Positions 17,582 to 27,025 of a DNA stretch of 64,000 nucleotides are shown piece by piece. How positions within the stretch are numbered: position 1 is the stretch's first letter; every line of letters starts with the position of its first letter. Below the pieces are notes generated by a model that was not told where the DNA came from, did no database searches, and was given only the letters and a program-made list of their open reading frames with translations. This stretch comes from Exiguobacterium sp. Leaf196 (GTDB taxonomy: Bacteria > Bacillota > Bacilli > Exiguobacteriales > Exiguobacteriaceae): contig NZ_LMPV01000001.1 in NCBI RefSeq assembly GCF_001423965.1, positions 323,908-387,907 on the forward strand, given 5' to 3'. The translations under genes and the position numbers were made by a program.

Positions 17582-18144
17582 TCGTCCTGATTGATAACTA
17601 TGATTCCTTTACCTATAACCTATATCAATACGCATCGGTTTATACGGCCGTCCACGTCATTCGAAACGATGCGGTTAGCATCGAAGAGCTCCGCGAGATG
17701 AAACCGGACGGTATCATCCTCTCACCCGGTCCCGGTCGCCCGGCTGACGCTGGCATCTGCATCGATCTGATTTGTCAATTATCGGGGCAAGTACCGATTC
17801 TCGGTGTCTGCCTCGGACATCAGGCAATCGGCGAAGCATTCGGAGGACGCATCGTTGAAGCGCCGGTCATCATGCACGGGAAGACATCAATGATTCGACA
17901 ATCGGGACAACTCTTCGACGAAATGACAGAAATGTTAGAGGTCATGCGCTATCATTCGCTGATCGTTGCGCGAAACGACTTACCGACGGAACTCGTCATC
18001 ACGGCAGAAACGGAGGACCGGACGATCATGGCGCTCGAGCACAAGACACATCCGACATTCGGCATCCAGTTTCATCCGGAATCCGTCGGAACGCCTCAAG
18101 GGCAGCAGATGATTAAACGATTCATTGAATTGACGAAGGAGTGA
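17578..18144 (+). CDS. trpG: Anthranilate synthase component II (glutamine amidotransferase)
   Basis: 188 residues from the ATG at 17578 with ACTGGAGG 7 nt upstream; a TTG two codons earlier is possible but less favoured. Class I amidotransferase: N-terminal IDNYDSFTYNL, LSPGPGRP, nucleophile cysteine in GVCLGHQAIGEAFGG, and the His-Glu dyad in FGIQFHPESVGTPQG. It supplies ammonia to TrpE. In Bacillus the equivalent PabA is shared with folate synthesis and lies elsewhere; here it is in the trp operon, although dual use cannot be excluded. Confidence 0.94.
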   Translation: MIVLIDNYDSFTYNLYQYASVYTAVHVIRNDAVSIEELREMKPDGIILSPGPGRPADAGICIDLICQLSGQVPILGVCLGHQAIGEAFGGRIVEAPVIMHGKTSMIRQSGQLFDEMTEMLEVMRYHSLIVARNDLPTELVITAETEDRTIMALEHKTHPTFGIQFHPESVGTPQGQQMIKRFIELTKE

Positions 18145-18150
18145 CGAACG

Positions 18151-19167
18151 ATGAAAGAGACGTTATTGAAATTAGCAGAAGCGAAACATTTACGATATGA
18201 AGAGATGCAACAGGCAGCACGCGAACTGTTTGCCGAAGACGTGACCGATAGCGAAATTGCCGCCTTTCTCGTTGCTCTGAAAGCAAAAGGAGAGACAGCA
18301 GAAGAACTAGCCGGTCTCGCTTCGATCATGCGCGAAGTCGCGCTCGACATTCCAGTCACCGGTGATTTCATGGATAATTGCGGTACAGGAGGCGATGGCT
18401 CGCAATCGTTCAACATCAGTACGACAGCCGCTTTCGTTCTAGCCGGTGCCGGCATGAAAGTCGCGAAGCACGGGAACCGGAGTGTCTCAAGTAAGACGGG
18501 GAGCGCTGATGTACTTGAAGCGCTCGGAGTGTCACTCGATGCAACACCGGAACACTTAGTAGAGCAACTCGAGACGAACGGAATCGCCTTCTTGTTTGCA
18601 CAACGGATGCATCCGCGCGTCAAGCAAATCATGAAGGTCCGACGTGATTTACGGATTCCGACGATCTTTAACTTGATTGGTCCGTTGACGAATCCGGTCC
18701 CGCTCAAGACACAACTATTAGGAATTTACCGGGAGGATATGCTCGAGACGATGGCGTTGACACTGCACCGACTCGGACGAAAGCGGGCGATCGTCTTACA
18801 CGGTGCGAACGGAATGGATGAAGCGTCCCTTGCCGGAACGAACCAACTCGTCTTACTCGACGAAGGCGAACTGATCCGCTTCAGTCTTCATCCGGAAGAA
18901 GTCGGACTAAAGACCGCACCGCTTGAAGCGATCCGTGGTGGAAGTGCACAAGAGAATGCGGCGATTTTACTGCAAGTCCTGAGTGGTGAGCATGGCGCTT
19001 ATCGCGACACCGTCCTACTCAATGCCGGGATTGCTCTCTTTGCAGCAAATCGGGCTAAGACGATCGAAGAAGGAATCGCCTTAGCAACAGAGAGCATCGA
19101 CTCAGGACGAGCGATGGAACGATTGAACCAATTACGACAAATGACACGAGAGGAAGCAATCGGATGA
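18151..19167 (+). CDS. trpD: Anthranilate phosphoribosyltransferase
   Basis: 338 residues. PRPP-binding [17 protein letters not shown] near residue 75, [21 protein letters not shown], and the [15 protein letters not shown] and [15 protein letters not shown] family blocks. It couples anthranilate to PRPP. It starts 6 nt after trpG and overlaps trpC by 4 nt. Confidence 0.96.
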   Translation: MKETLLKLAEAKHLRYEEMQQAARELFAEDVTDSEIAAFLVALKAKGETAEELAGLASIMREVALDIPVTGDFMDNCGTGGDGSQSFNISTTAAFVLAGAGMKVAKHGNRSVSSKTGSADVLEALGVSLDATPEHLVEQLETNGIAFLFAQRMHPRVKQIMKVRRDLRIPTIFNLIGPLTNPVPLKTQLLGIYREDMLETMALTLHRLGRKRAIVLHGANGMDEASLAGTNQLVLLDEGELIRFSLHPEEVGLKTAPLEAIRGGSAQENAAILLQVLSGEHGAYRDTVLLNAGIALFAANRAKTIEEGIALATESIDSGRAMERLNQLRQMTREEAIG

Positions 19168-19931
19168 ATATCTTAGATCGCATCATCGAAACAAAACGGA
19201 CGGAAGTCCTGCAATTAAAATTAACTGGCGTCGAACGGATCAGTCATGAAGCATTGAAGCCGTCGATCAAGCAACGACTATCGGGAACAGATTTATCCGT
19301 CATCGCGGAAATCAAACGAGCATCGCCATCAAAAGGTGCAATCGCACTCGATGTCGACGTCGTCGCTCAGGCAAAACAATATGAAGCGAGTGGGGCGACT
19401 GTCATCTCTGTCTTGACGGATGAGACATATTTTAAAGGATCGATGACCGATTTAGCGGCAGTCGCTGCAGCAGTCAACATCCCTGTCCTCTGTAAGGATT
19501 TCATGATTGACCGGATTCAGATTGACCGGGCAAAATCACATGGCGCACGGTTGATTCTCTTGATCGTTGCGGCCCTCGAGCAGGAGACGCTTGCTGACTT
19601 GTATACGTATGCTTACGCAGAAGGACTTGAGGTCTTAGTCGAAGTCCATGACGAAGAGGAATTACGCCGGGCAGAGGCGATCGGTGCACAAATCATCGGC
19701 ATCAATAACCGGAACTTGAAGAAGTTCGAAGTCGATTTACAAACATCGATCGGATTACTAGAACAGCAACAACCGGACGTCCGTTACATTAGTGAGAGTG
19801 GCATCAAGACGGTCGAGGAAGCACAGCGATTACATGCTGCCGGTGCAGACGGGATCCTCGTCGGCGAGACATTGATGCGGGCAGACGATCCGCAAGTCTT
19901 CATTCGAGAAGTGAGTGGCGTTCGCGTATGA
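19164..19931 (+). CDS. trpC: Indole-3-glycerol phosphate synthase
   Basis: 255 residues, a TIM barrel. Family motifs are [70 protein letters not shown] and the C-terminal [13 protein letters not shown] phosphate site. It closes the indole ring from CdRP. The start overlaps trpD by ATGA, and the end overlaps trpF by 4 nt. Confidence 0.96.
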   Translation: MNILDRIIETKRTEVLQLKLTGVERISHEALKPSIKQRLSGTDLSVIAEIKRASPSKGAIALDVDVVAQAKQYEASGATVISVLTDETYFKGSMTDLAAVAAAVNIPVLCKDFMIDRIQIDRAKSHGARLILLIVAALEQETLADLYTYAYAEGLEVLVEVHDEEELRRAEAIGAQIIGINNRNLKKFEVDLQTSIGLLEQQQPDVRYISESGIKTVEEAQRLHAAGADGILVGETLMRADDPQVFIREVSGVRV

Positions 19932-20497
19932 CACGGATTAAGTTCTGTGGTCTCCGAGAAAGCGAACATGTCGAAGCAGCAGTTCGCTTAGCGGACTACA
20001 TCGGCTTTGTCTTTGCTAAAAGTAAACGACAGATCACGCTCGAAGAGGCAGCACGTCTTAGACGCGACATTCCGAGTGCAATCCAGGTCGTCGGTGTCTT
20101 CGTCTCCCCGACCTATCAACAGGTGATTGATGCGGTCGAACAGGTCGAACTGGATCTCGTCCAAATTCATGGGACCATCCCGGACGGCAAGCTACCGGTT
20201 CCCGTCATTCAAGCGATTCCCGTGACGGACATCACGGAAGTAGAGCAACAGACGGAGTATGTGCTCGTTGACGCACCAGTTGCTGGAAGTGGCGAGACAT
20301 TCGACTGGTCACGAGACATTCAAGCTGAACGTCCACTGTTCATTGCCGGTGGCTTGACAGCTGAAAATGTAGGAGAAGCAATCAAACGATATCACCCGTT
20401 CGCCGTCGATGTCTCAAGTGGCATCGAAACGGATGGACAGAAAGATTCCATAAAAATGCAGGCATTCGCAGATGCCGTAAAGGAGAGAGAAGCATGA
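19928..20497 (+). CDS. trpF: Phosphoribosylanthranilate isomerase
   Basis: 189 residues, slightly shorter than the usual 200-215. It begins [10 protein letters not shown] with the catalytic cysteine at 7, has [26 protein letters not shown], and ends with the phosphate-gripper GGLTAENV and [16 protein letters not shown]. It performs the Amadori rearrangement of PRA. Overlaps on both sides (ATGA) place it firmly in the operon. Confidence 0.94.
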   Translation: MTRIKFCGLRESEHVEAAVRLADYIGFVFAKSKRQITLEEAARLRRDIPSAIQVVGVFVSPTYQQVIDAVEQVELDLVQIHGTIPDGKLPVPVIQAIPVTDITEVEQQTEYVLVDAPVAGSGETFDWSRDIQAERPLFIAGGLTAENVGEAIKRYHPFAVDVSSGIETDGQKDSIKMQAFADAVKEREA

Positions 20498-21690
20498 GTT
20501 ACGCACAACCGGATACATTAGGGCAATATGGTAAATACGGAGGACGCTACATCCCGGAAACATTGATGCACGCGGTGATTGAACTCGAAGAAGCTTATGC
20601 AATAGTAAAAGGAGATCCAACATTTCAAGCGCGGATGGACGAATTGCTAAAAGAATACGTCGGACGTGAGACACCACTTTATTTTGCTGAACATTTGACG
20701 CAAACGATCGGTGGCGCAAAGATCTACTTGAAACGAGAAGACTTGAACCATACCGGTGCCCATAAAATCAACAATACGATCGGTCAAGCGTTACTGGCTG
20801 AACGGATGGGGAAACGAAAAATCGTTGCTGAGACAGGGGCAGGGCAACACGGTGTCGCCACAGCAACGGTTTGTGCCTTGCTCGACCTCGAATGTGTCAT
20901 CTTCATGGGAGAAGAGGACGTCCGTCGTCAAGAGTTGAACGTCTTTCGGATGGAGTTACTTGGAGCAACTGTCATCCCGGTCACACAAGGGAGTCGAACA
21001 CTCAAAGATGCCGTCAATGAAGCACTCCGTTACTGGGTCAAACACGTTGACGATACGCACTACTTGATGGGTTCTGTTCTCGGACCACACCCATTCCCGC
21101 AACTCGTCCGTGATTTCCAAGCGGTCATCGGAAAAGAGACACGACGCCAAATCATCGAAAAAGAAGGGCGTCTGCCGGAAGCGATCGTCGCTTGTGTTGG
21201 CGGCGGCAGTAATGCGATCGGCATGTTCCATCCGTTCATCGATGATATGGACGTAAAATTGTACGGCATTGAAGCAGCGGGAAGTGGTGTTGAGACGGAT
21301 CAACACGCAGCGACGATGACAAAAGGAGAGGTTGGTGTCTTGCACGGATCGATGATGTATCTCTTACAGGATGCACACGGTCAAGTACAAGAAGCGCACT
21401 CGATCTCAGCAGGACTTGACTATCCGGGCGTCGGACCCGAGCATAGTTTGCTCAAAGATATCGGTCGTGTTCAGTATGAAGCGGTGACCGACGAACAAGC
21501 ACTCGAAGCACTACAGCTGTTAAGCCGCAAGGAAGGAATCATCCCGGCACTTGAATCAGCACACGCGATTGCCTATGCGACACAACTCGCTGCAGAGATG
21601 GACAAGGAAGAGATTCTCGTTATCTGCTTATCAGGGCGTGGCGATAAAGACGTCGTCACTGTCAGAAACGCACTAAAGGGGGAAGCATGA
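20494..21690 (+). CDS. trpB: Tryptophan synthase beta chain
   Basis: 398 residues, TrpB1 type. The PLP lysine is in [19 protein letters not shown], followed by [20 protein letters not shown] residues ([12 protein letters not shown]), the PLP phosphate loop [12 protein letters not shown], and a C-terminal LSGRGDKD. It condenses indole with serine. Overlaps trpF and trpA by 4 nt each. Confidence 0.97.
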   Translation: MSYAQPDTLGQYGKYGGRYIPETLMHAVIELEEAYAIVKGDPTFQARMDELLKEYVGRETPLYFAEHLTQTIGGAKIYLKREDLNHTGAHKINNTIGQALLAERMGKRKIVAETGAGQHGVATATVCALLDLECVIFMGEEDVRRQELNVFRMELLGATVIPVTQGSRTLKDAVNEALRYWVKHVDDTHYLMGSVLGPHPFPQLVRDFQAVIGKETRRQIIEKEGRLPEAIVACVGGGSNAIGMFHPFIDDMDVKLYGIEAAGSGVETDQHAATMTKGEVGVLHGSMMYLLQDAHGQVQEAHSISAGLDYPGVGPEHSLLKDIGRVQYEAVTDEQALEALQLLSRKEGIIPALESAHAIAYATQLAAEMDKEEILVICLSGRGDKDVVTVRNALKGEA

Positions 21691-22472
21691 TGCGATTAGA
21701 AACAGCGATTCGTAACGTTACAAGTAAGGGCGAAAAAGCCTTCATCCCGTACGTCATGGGGGGAGATGGAGGGATTGATCGCCTTCCGGAAATCTTAGCG
21801 TTTCTCGCTGAATCCGGAGCGACAGCGATTGAAGTCGGCGTTCCGTTTTCGGATCCGGTCGCTGACGGTCCAGTCATTCAAGAAGCGGGACTCCGGGCGC
21901 TAGGAGCGAACGTCGGACTGAAGGATGTTCTTGAGGCGGTTCGCGTTGCCCGTCAGACCGTCGATGTTCCAATCGTCTTGATGACGTACTTAAACCCGAT
22001 TTTCCGTTATGGATTAACAGCGTTTTTAGCGACATGTCGCGAAGTCGGGGTTGACGGATTGATCATTCCTGATTTACCACTTGAACAGAGTGAACAGTTC
22101 TTCGAACGAGAGGACAAGTCGGATATCGCGCTCGTTCAACTCGTCTCCTTGACGAGTCCAATGGAACGGATTCAAAAGATTGCCGATAAAAGCGAAGGAT
22201 TCCTTTATGCCGTTACGGTTAACGGGACGACTGGCGGCCAGACGACGTTTGATACGGCGCTTGAAGAACATTTAGCAAATGTCGCAGCCCATAGCCCGGT
22301 ACCGGTACTTGCCGGGTTCGGAATCAGTACACCAGAACACGTCAAACAATTGAGTCGACCAGTCGCGGGTGTCATCGTCGGCAGTAAGATCGTTGACTTA
22401 CTCCATCAAAACAATCGAGAAACGATTCAACAGTTGATGGCAGCACGGCTTGCGGCAACGCCGTCACATTAA
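21687..22472 (+). CDS. trpA: Tryptophan synthase alpha chain
   Basis: 261 residues with catalytic glutamate in [19 protein letters not shown], aspartate in [11 protein letters not shown], the flexible loop [16 protein letters not shown], and phosphate-binding AGFGIST. It cleaves indole-3-glycerol phosphate and channels indole to TrpB. Two ATG codons lie in tandem at 21687 and 21690; either may serve. Last gene of the operon, followed at once by a terminator. Confidence 0.96.
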   Translation: MMRLETAIRNVTSKGEKAFIPYVMGGDGGIDRLPEILAFLAESGATAIEVGVPFSDPVADGPVIQEAGLRALGANVGLKDVLEAVRVARQTVDVPIVLMTYLNPIFRYGLTAFLATCREVGVDGLIIPDLPLEQSEQFFEREDKSDIALVQLVSLTSPMERIQKIADKSEGFLYAVTVNGTTGGQTTFDTALEEHLANVAAHSPVPVLAGFGISTPEHVKQLSRPVAGVIVGSKIVDLLHQNNRETIQQLMAARLAATPSH

Positions 22473-22474
22473 TG

Positions 22475-22512
22475 AAAAAGAGCAGATGATCACACGATCA
22501 TCCGCTCTTTTT
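22475..22512. terminator. Bidirectional terminator between trpA and the GNAT gene
   Basis: AAAAAGAGC and GATGATC pair with GATCATC and GCTCTTTTT around an ACAC loop. T runs lie on both strands, serving trpA and the convergent acetyltransferase gene. Confidence 0.85.
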
Positions 22513-22522
22513 CGTATAGATG

Positions 22523-22993
22523 TCACTTTTGAACGAGTGACTTCTGCAAGTTCGTATACAGCGGTTCGAATCCGAGTTCTTCATAAAACGTTGCGGCCCG
22601 GTCGTTGACCGTCCAAACGTTTAAGCGAACAGCATCCACCTTTTGCTCGAGTGCGAGTTCTTCTGCCACCTGCATCAACTGGCGACCGATTCCTGATGAA
22701 CGATGGGAAAAGGTGACACCGACGTCAGTGATGTTCAAGATTCGGACAGGCGTAAACCGGTCGGGTGCCGGTGCCGTCCACTTGCCAAACAAGTAACCAA
22801 TGAGTGTTTCTCCATCGAGCACTGTCAGACAGAGGTGTTGTTCTGCTTCTATCATCTGACTTAAAGACTCTAGCGTGTATGGTGTCGTTACATCTGGGTG
22901 AAAGTGAGGCGACAACCGCTTGTGATGCGCGAAAGTCTCAGCCGTCAGTGTAAGCAGGGCAGGGAGGTCTGAAGTACAGCTAGTGCGGATCAT
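22523..22993 (-). CDS. GNAT family N-acetyltransferase
   Basis: About 156 residues from the ATG at 22993; an in-frame TTG one codon earlier is equally well placed to a GGAGTG site. An acetyl-CoA-binding motif A is visible as ITDVGVTFSHRSSGIGRQLM, then NVWTVNDRAATFYEELGFEP near the C-terminus, the typical GNAT motif B. Substrate unknown. It lies 19 nt downstream of the PBP gene on the same strand and is probably co-transcribed with it. Confidence 0.85.
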   Translation of the reverse strand: MIRTSCTSDLPALLTLTAETFAHHKRLSPHFHPDVTTPYTLESLSQMIEAEQHLCLTVLDGETLIGYLFGKWTAPAPDRFTPVRILNITDVGVTFSHRSSGIGRQLMQVAEELALEQKVDAVRLNVWTVNDRAATFYEELGFEPLYTNLQKSLVQK

Positions 22994-23012
22994 CAAGAAG
23001 CGATCACTCCGA

Positions 23013-24986
23013 TCATCGATTTTGTTTGAGTACTTCGGCGACAAGTCCCGACACGTACGGACTGCCACGATTTTCTTTTTCGACTGACTCGATCATGATG
23101 GCAACGAGAAGATCTTTTTTGTCGTTGTCGTATCCAACGAAGAAGCCATTCTCTTTGCCGTCGGTTTCGCCTGCCTTTTTCAATTCTGCCGTACCTGTCT
23201 TACCGGCAACATCGACTTCTTTGATATCAGCCGGAAGCGTATAACCGTTATGAACGACATCATACAAATCATCGCGGATCATCTTCGCGTCGTCTGCGTC
23301 GAGTAAATCCTTCTTAAAGACTTGCTTCGTTTTTTCCTCTTGTAAGAGTGTCGGACGATAGATTGTTCCATCCGTCAGGAAAATTTCATACATCGATGCT
23401 AAGTGTAGAATATTCGTCAACATCTGACCTTGTCCGTAAGACGTGTCCATCAGCTGTCCATCAGAAGAAATCGTGCCGTCGTTTGAGATCTGTGAGGCAC
23501 GTAATGGATACGTGAACGGTAGCTTTTCACCGTATCCGAGCGCTTCAAGACCAGACGTAAATGCTTTCGTTCCGACTTGTTCGAGTGTCGAACGGGCGAA
23601 ATAGATGTTGTCGGAATAGACGAGCGCATTATGCAGATTGACCGGGGCCGGTGTCTCATGAATGCGGGTGACGTTAAAACCATCGATCTTATTTTTTAGC
23701 CCATTGATTGTGTAGGCTTTTTCCGGGTCGAGCGTTTCGCTCTTTAATCCGACAGCAGCCGTCAATGGTTTTTGAGTCGAACCGGGTGCGAAGGCACTTG
23801 TGAATCGGTTCAATAATGGCTGGTCCGGGTCCTGCGTCAGTTCATCGAGTCGTGCTTGTGAGATTCCTGACATGAATTCAGAAGGATCAAAGCCAGGAGA
23901 GCTGAGTAAGACACGGGTCTCGCCGGTCCGCGGATCAATCGCTGATGCTGTTCCGGGATCATCCTGCATCGTTTCATAAGTCTTTTTTTGAAGAGTGGCA
24001 TCAATTGTCAACGCAATATCTTCGCCATCCGTCGGTTTCGTTTCGGCAACAGTAACGTTTGAGCCGTCTTTTTTCTGTAAAGTGATTGTCGCACCGGCTT
24101 TACCACGTAAGCGCTCATCGAGTACTTGTTCAAGTCCACGTTTCCCGACTTGCTCGCCAGCTTGGATTTGATTTTTTGATTGTTTAATCTCGTCTGCTGT
24201 CGCTGAACCGATATATCCAATCAAATGAGAGGCTGCTTTACCAAGTGGATACGTTCGGACTTCCGTTTCTTGGACACTGATTCCAGGAATGTCACGCAAT
24301 TTTTCAACCGTTGCTTCGTCGGTCATCGTTTTGAGCGGAACGAACTGTCCATCTTTGACCCAACTTGCCTTTAAGGAATCTTCGACTGAAGAGGTCGGGC
24401 GGTCGAGCAATTCGGCAACTTTCTCGACGTCTTTTAATTGTCCGGCTGTCGCGCCGACAGCAAATCCTTTTCCAGAGGTTGCGAGCGGTTTCTCATTCGA
24501 ATCGAGTAAATCACCACGTTTGCCTTCAACGGTTTGTAGCTGGACTTTGTCATCCTTTTTAAAATCCTTTAGAACGAACGAATAGTCCCAGTCAATGAAC
24601 CAGTTTTCGGTCTTACCTTGTTTCTCAAATGTCAGTGGAACTTGTTTATCGTAGGCAACGGTTCCTGCAACCGTATCAAAGGAAATCTGCACGGGAAGGG
24701 ACGCTTTTTCGTCATCCGTTGCTTCCTCCGCTTTCTTTCGTTCGACGGATAACTTTTGAATATCAAGTGATTTCGACAATTGTTTCGTTCGCTCGATGAA
24801 TTCTTTTTTACCGTATTCTTTTTTAGTAGCTGTACTCGCGTACGTATACATTTTATCGTAGTCTTGTTTCTCCCAAAGTTTAATATAGGCATCAAGACGT
24901 TCTTCAGGTGTCGGTTGATCTTGGCAACCGGCAAGCAGAGTCACGCCGAAAGATGCCGATAGAATCAAGGGAATGGTTCGTTTCAT
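23013..24986 (-). CDS. pbpC: PBP3/MecA-type class B penicillin-binding lipoprotein (D,D-transpeptidase)
   Basis: 657 residues. A lipoprotein signal (lipobox LLAGC, C21) is followed by a MecA_N/NTF2-like domain (about 25-145), a PBP dimerisation domain (about 150-320) and the transpeptidase domain. Active-site motifs are STQK in FAPGSTQKPLTAAVG (catalytic Ser), SDN in YSDNIYFARS and KTGT in AGKTGTAELKKAG. The layout matches B. subtilis PBP3 (PbpC) and the staphylococcal PBP2a family, whose members can bind beta-lactams weakly; resistance cannot be inferred from sequence alone. It crosslinks peptidoglycan at the outer membrane face. The ATG is preceded by ATAGGAGG. Confidence 0.92.
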   Translation of the reverse strand: MKRTIPLILSASFGVTLLAGCQDQPTPEERLDAYIKLWEKQDYDKMYTYASTATKKEYGKKEFIERTKQLSKSLDIQKLSVERKKAEEATDDEKASLPVQISFDTVAGTVAYDKQVPLTFEKQGKTENWFIDWDYSFVLKDFKKDDKVQLQTVEGKRGDLLDSNEKPLATSGKGFAVGATAGQLKDVEKVAELLDRPTSSVEDSLKASWVKDGQFVPLKTMTDEATVEKLRDIPGISVQETEVRTYPLGKAASHLIGYIGSATADEIKQSKNQIQAGEQVGKRGLEQVLDERLRGKAGATITLQKKDGSNVTVAETKPTDGEDIALTIDATLQKKTYETMQDDPGTASAIDPRTGETRVLLSSPGFDPSEFMSGISQARLDELTQDPDQPLLNRFTSAFAPGSTQKPLTAAVGLKSETLDPEKAYTINGLKNKIDGFNVTRIHETPAPVNLHNALVYSDNIYFARSTLEQVGTKAFTSGLEALGYGEKLPFTYPLRASQISNDGTISSDGQLMDTSYGQGQMLTNILHLASMYEIFLTDGTIYRPTLLQEEKTKQVFKKDLLDADDAKMIRDDLYDVVHNGYTLPADIKEVDVAGKTGTAELKKAGETDGKENGFFVGYDNDKKDLLVAIMIESVEKENRGSPYVSGLVAEVLKQNR

Positions 24987-25058
24987 ATGATTCGCCTCCT
25001 ATATGCATGAGAGCCATGAATATACCGTACCACTCCTGTCAGAAGATTTCATCTGAAA

Positions 25059-25092
25059 CAAAAAACCGGACTTCTCAAGATGAGAAGTCCGG
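25059..25092 (-). terminator. Terminator after the M23 peptidase gene
   Basis: CCGGACTTCTCA pairs with TGAGAAGTCCGG around a short loop, followed on the minus strand by TTTTTTG. It lies just past the M23 gene stop. Confidence 0.9.
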
Positions 25093-25102
25093 CGAATCTG
25101 AT

Positions 25103-25819
25103 TCAGTTGAAGTAATTGAGTGGATTAACGCTGTTTGCTGCAGACGTTCCACTGTAGACGTAAGAGCCGCGGTGCATTTCAAAATGCAAGTGAGCACCAA
25201 AGGCATTTCCTGTCGCGCCGACTGTCCCGATTTTTGTTCCTTTAGCAATCGTTTGTCCAACAGAAACAGCACGGCTGTTCATATGTGCGTAAACTGTCGT
25301 GTACTGGATGCCGTTAACCGTATGCGTCATCATGACATGATTACCGTATGCACCGTAGTAACGAGACGTGATGACCTTTCCAGCAGCTGAAGCATAGATG
25401 GGTGTACCCGTCGGAGCACCGATATCAATACCATTGTGGAACGTGTAACCATAAACACCGCTTGCCGCACCGTATCCTTGTGTGATCGGACCGCTTGCTG
25501 GACGCGAAAAACCAGTCGTTGCTTTTGTTGAAGTCGTCGTACTGTACTTTTTAACATATGTAGAAGAAACGTAGCGTGATGCGCCGTCGTATGAAATTTT
25601 TGTCCATGAACCAGAAACACCGAGATAATTGAATGTCTGTCCTGTATTGACGCTACCGACGATTTTATAAGCCGTTGATGGACCTGTCCGGACGCGTAGT
25701 CCGTCTGCCATGACTTTTACTTTATATGTCGTTGCGGCCTCAACTTTCGAAGCACTCGTTGTAGCAAAACCTGAAACTACCAAAGCTGTCATTGTCATTG
25801 TTGTAAGCAAACGTTTCAT
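25103..25819 (-). CDS. Secreted SH3b and M23 (LytM-type) peptidase
   Basis: 238 residues. A Sec signal peptide (1-28, ending VEAA) precedes a bacterial SH3 domain (about 31-90, ADGLRVRTGPSTAYKIVGSV) and a C-terminal M23 metallopeptidase (about 105-238). Zinc ligands appear in HNGIDIGAPTGTPI and HLHFEMHRG, with an extra conserved histidine in YAHM. Such enzymes cut peptide bonds of peptidoglycan; the target bond is not predictable. Its promoter has an extended -10 (TGCTATAAT) at 25934-25929, leaving a leader of about 100 nt. An AAGGAGG site precedes the ATG. Confidence 0.9.
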   Translation of the reverse strand: MKRLLTTMTMTALVVSGFATTSASKVEAATTYKVKVMADGLRVRTGPSTAYKIVGSVNTGQTFNYLGVSGSWTKISYDGASRYVSSTYVKKYSTTTSTKATTGFSRPASGPITQGYGAASGVYGYTFHNGIDIGAPTGTPIYASAAGKVITSRYYGAYGNHVMMTHTVNGIQYTTVYAHMNSRAVSVGQTIAKGTKIGTVGATGNAFGAHLHFEMHRGSYVYSGTSAANSVNPLNYFN

Positions 25820-25928
25820 TAAGTGTATTTCCTCCTTAAAAATCTGAAGCGCCAGAACTGATCATTACAAAATTGTAAGATTTTATGTATATTTATTTAT
25901 TTTAAAGAATGATTTTTCGCCTGAGATG

Positions 25929-25937
25929 ATTATAGCA
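25929..25937 (-). promoter_or_regulatory. Extended -10 promoter of the M23 peptidase gene
   Basis: On the minus strand TGCTATAAT carries a perfect -10 (25934-25929) with the TG extension; no good -35 is visible. It lies about 110 nt upstream of the start codon. The 25820-26064 gap otherwise holds AT-rich sequence and the next gene's terminator. Confidence 0.55.
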
Positions 25938-26013
25938 TCGTCAATAACACAAAAATATTTCAAATATGTTTCAAAATTACGCTTTGTTAACATATATTGT
26001 AATGGATTTTAAA

Positions 26014-26052
26014 GTAAAAAAAGAAACCGACAAATCGTCGATTTCTTTTTTT
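26014..26052 (-). terminator. Terminator after the lipid kinase gene
   Basis: On the minus strand AAAGAAATCGAC pairs with GTCGGTTTCTTT (one G-U pair), followed by TTTT. A poly-A tract on the 5' side makes it possibly bidirectional. Confidence 0.8.
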
Positions 26053-26064
26053 ACTCGTATAACG

Positions 26065-26958
26065 TTAGTCAGCAGAGAATGGTGAATATACAGTGAGATG
26101 TTGAGGGAGTACCTCGACAGTCACAGGAACATGACCTGCCGTATCACCATCGGCATTGATTGGTAACTCTTCTTTCGAACGAATCTCGACACGTGTCGTC
26201 GTGAAGTGTTCGATTTGATCCGCTTTTGATAACCCACCCGTGATGAGTTTAGGTAATGCTTGAAGCGCATCAAAGAATCCGAGCTTCGTAATGATGAATC
26301 CATGCAGTAATCCATCGTCGACTTTTGCTTCTTCCGCAAACGATTCGAATCCACCAACGGAATTCGTCAAGGCGATGATTAACAAGTGGGCTTCTCCATC
26401 AAATTGTTTTTCGGCAGAGTTGATTTCGATTGGATAAGGACTATGATCCTTAAAGGCTTTCAGACCTTCAATGAAATAAGCGACCGATCCAAGTGACGTT
26501 TTCTGTTCGATGCTCACTTCTTCGACGGCTTCCGCAATCAGACCAACCGCAATGACGTTCATGAAGTAATGATCATCATATTTACCGATATCAAGCGGGC
26601 GGGCAGGGGCATCAGCTAATATCTGAATCGCCTCTTCGGGGTCCGTCGGGATGTGTAACGCGCGTGATAAATCATTGACCGTCCCAAGCGGTACGATCCC
26701 AAGTGTTGGACGATGTGGTTGCTCGGCAATTCCAGTAATGACTTCATTGACCGTTCCATCACCACCCATGGCGATGACGGCGTCGTAATTAGACTGGGCG
26801 GCATGACGTGCGAATTCCGTTGCATCGTGTTCTTTTTCCGTGAATCGAACGTCGACGGTTTGAAAGCGAGTAGCAAGCGTCTCTTCAGCGAGCGTCGCGT
26901 GTTTTTTTCCGAGTTCTTTACCAGAAGACGGGTTGATGATCAACATAGCTTGAGACAA
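26065..26958 (-). CDS. Diacylglycerol/lipid kinase family protein (YegS/DagK type)
   Basis: 297 residues starting at TTG (26958), with AAGGAGG 8 nt upstream on the minus strand; the next ATG would cut the first beta strand. DAGK catalytic signatures are INPSSG near residue 10, GGDGTVNEVITG near 66, GIVPLGTVNDLSRAL near 90, and the C-terminal INADGDTAG. These enzymes phosphorylate diacylglycerol or related lipids at the membrane. The gene is about 110 nt past the ABC-F gene on the same strand. Confidence 0.88.
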   Translation of the reverse strand: MSQAMLIINPSSGKELGKKHATLAEETLATRFQTVDVRFTEKEHDATEFARHAAQSNYDAVIAMGGDGTVNEVITGIAEQPHRPTLGIVPLGTVNDLSRALHIPTDPEEAIQILADAPARPLDIGKYDDHYFMNVIAVGLIAEAVEEVSIEQKTSLGSVAYFIEGLKAFKDHSPYPIEINSAEKQFDGEAHLLIIALTNSVGGFESFAEEAKVDDGLLHGFIITKLGFFDALQALPKLITGGLSKADQIEHFTTTRVEIRSKEELPINADGDTAGHVPVTVEVLPQHLTVYSPFSAD

Positions 26959-27025
26959 GATGAATTCCTCCTTTGACGTATCTGTTCCTATTTTCCCGAG
27001 TCAAAGAAGGACTAATCATTTTAGT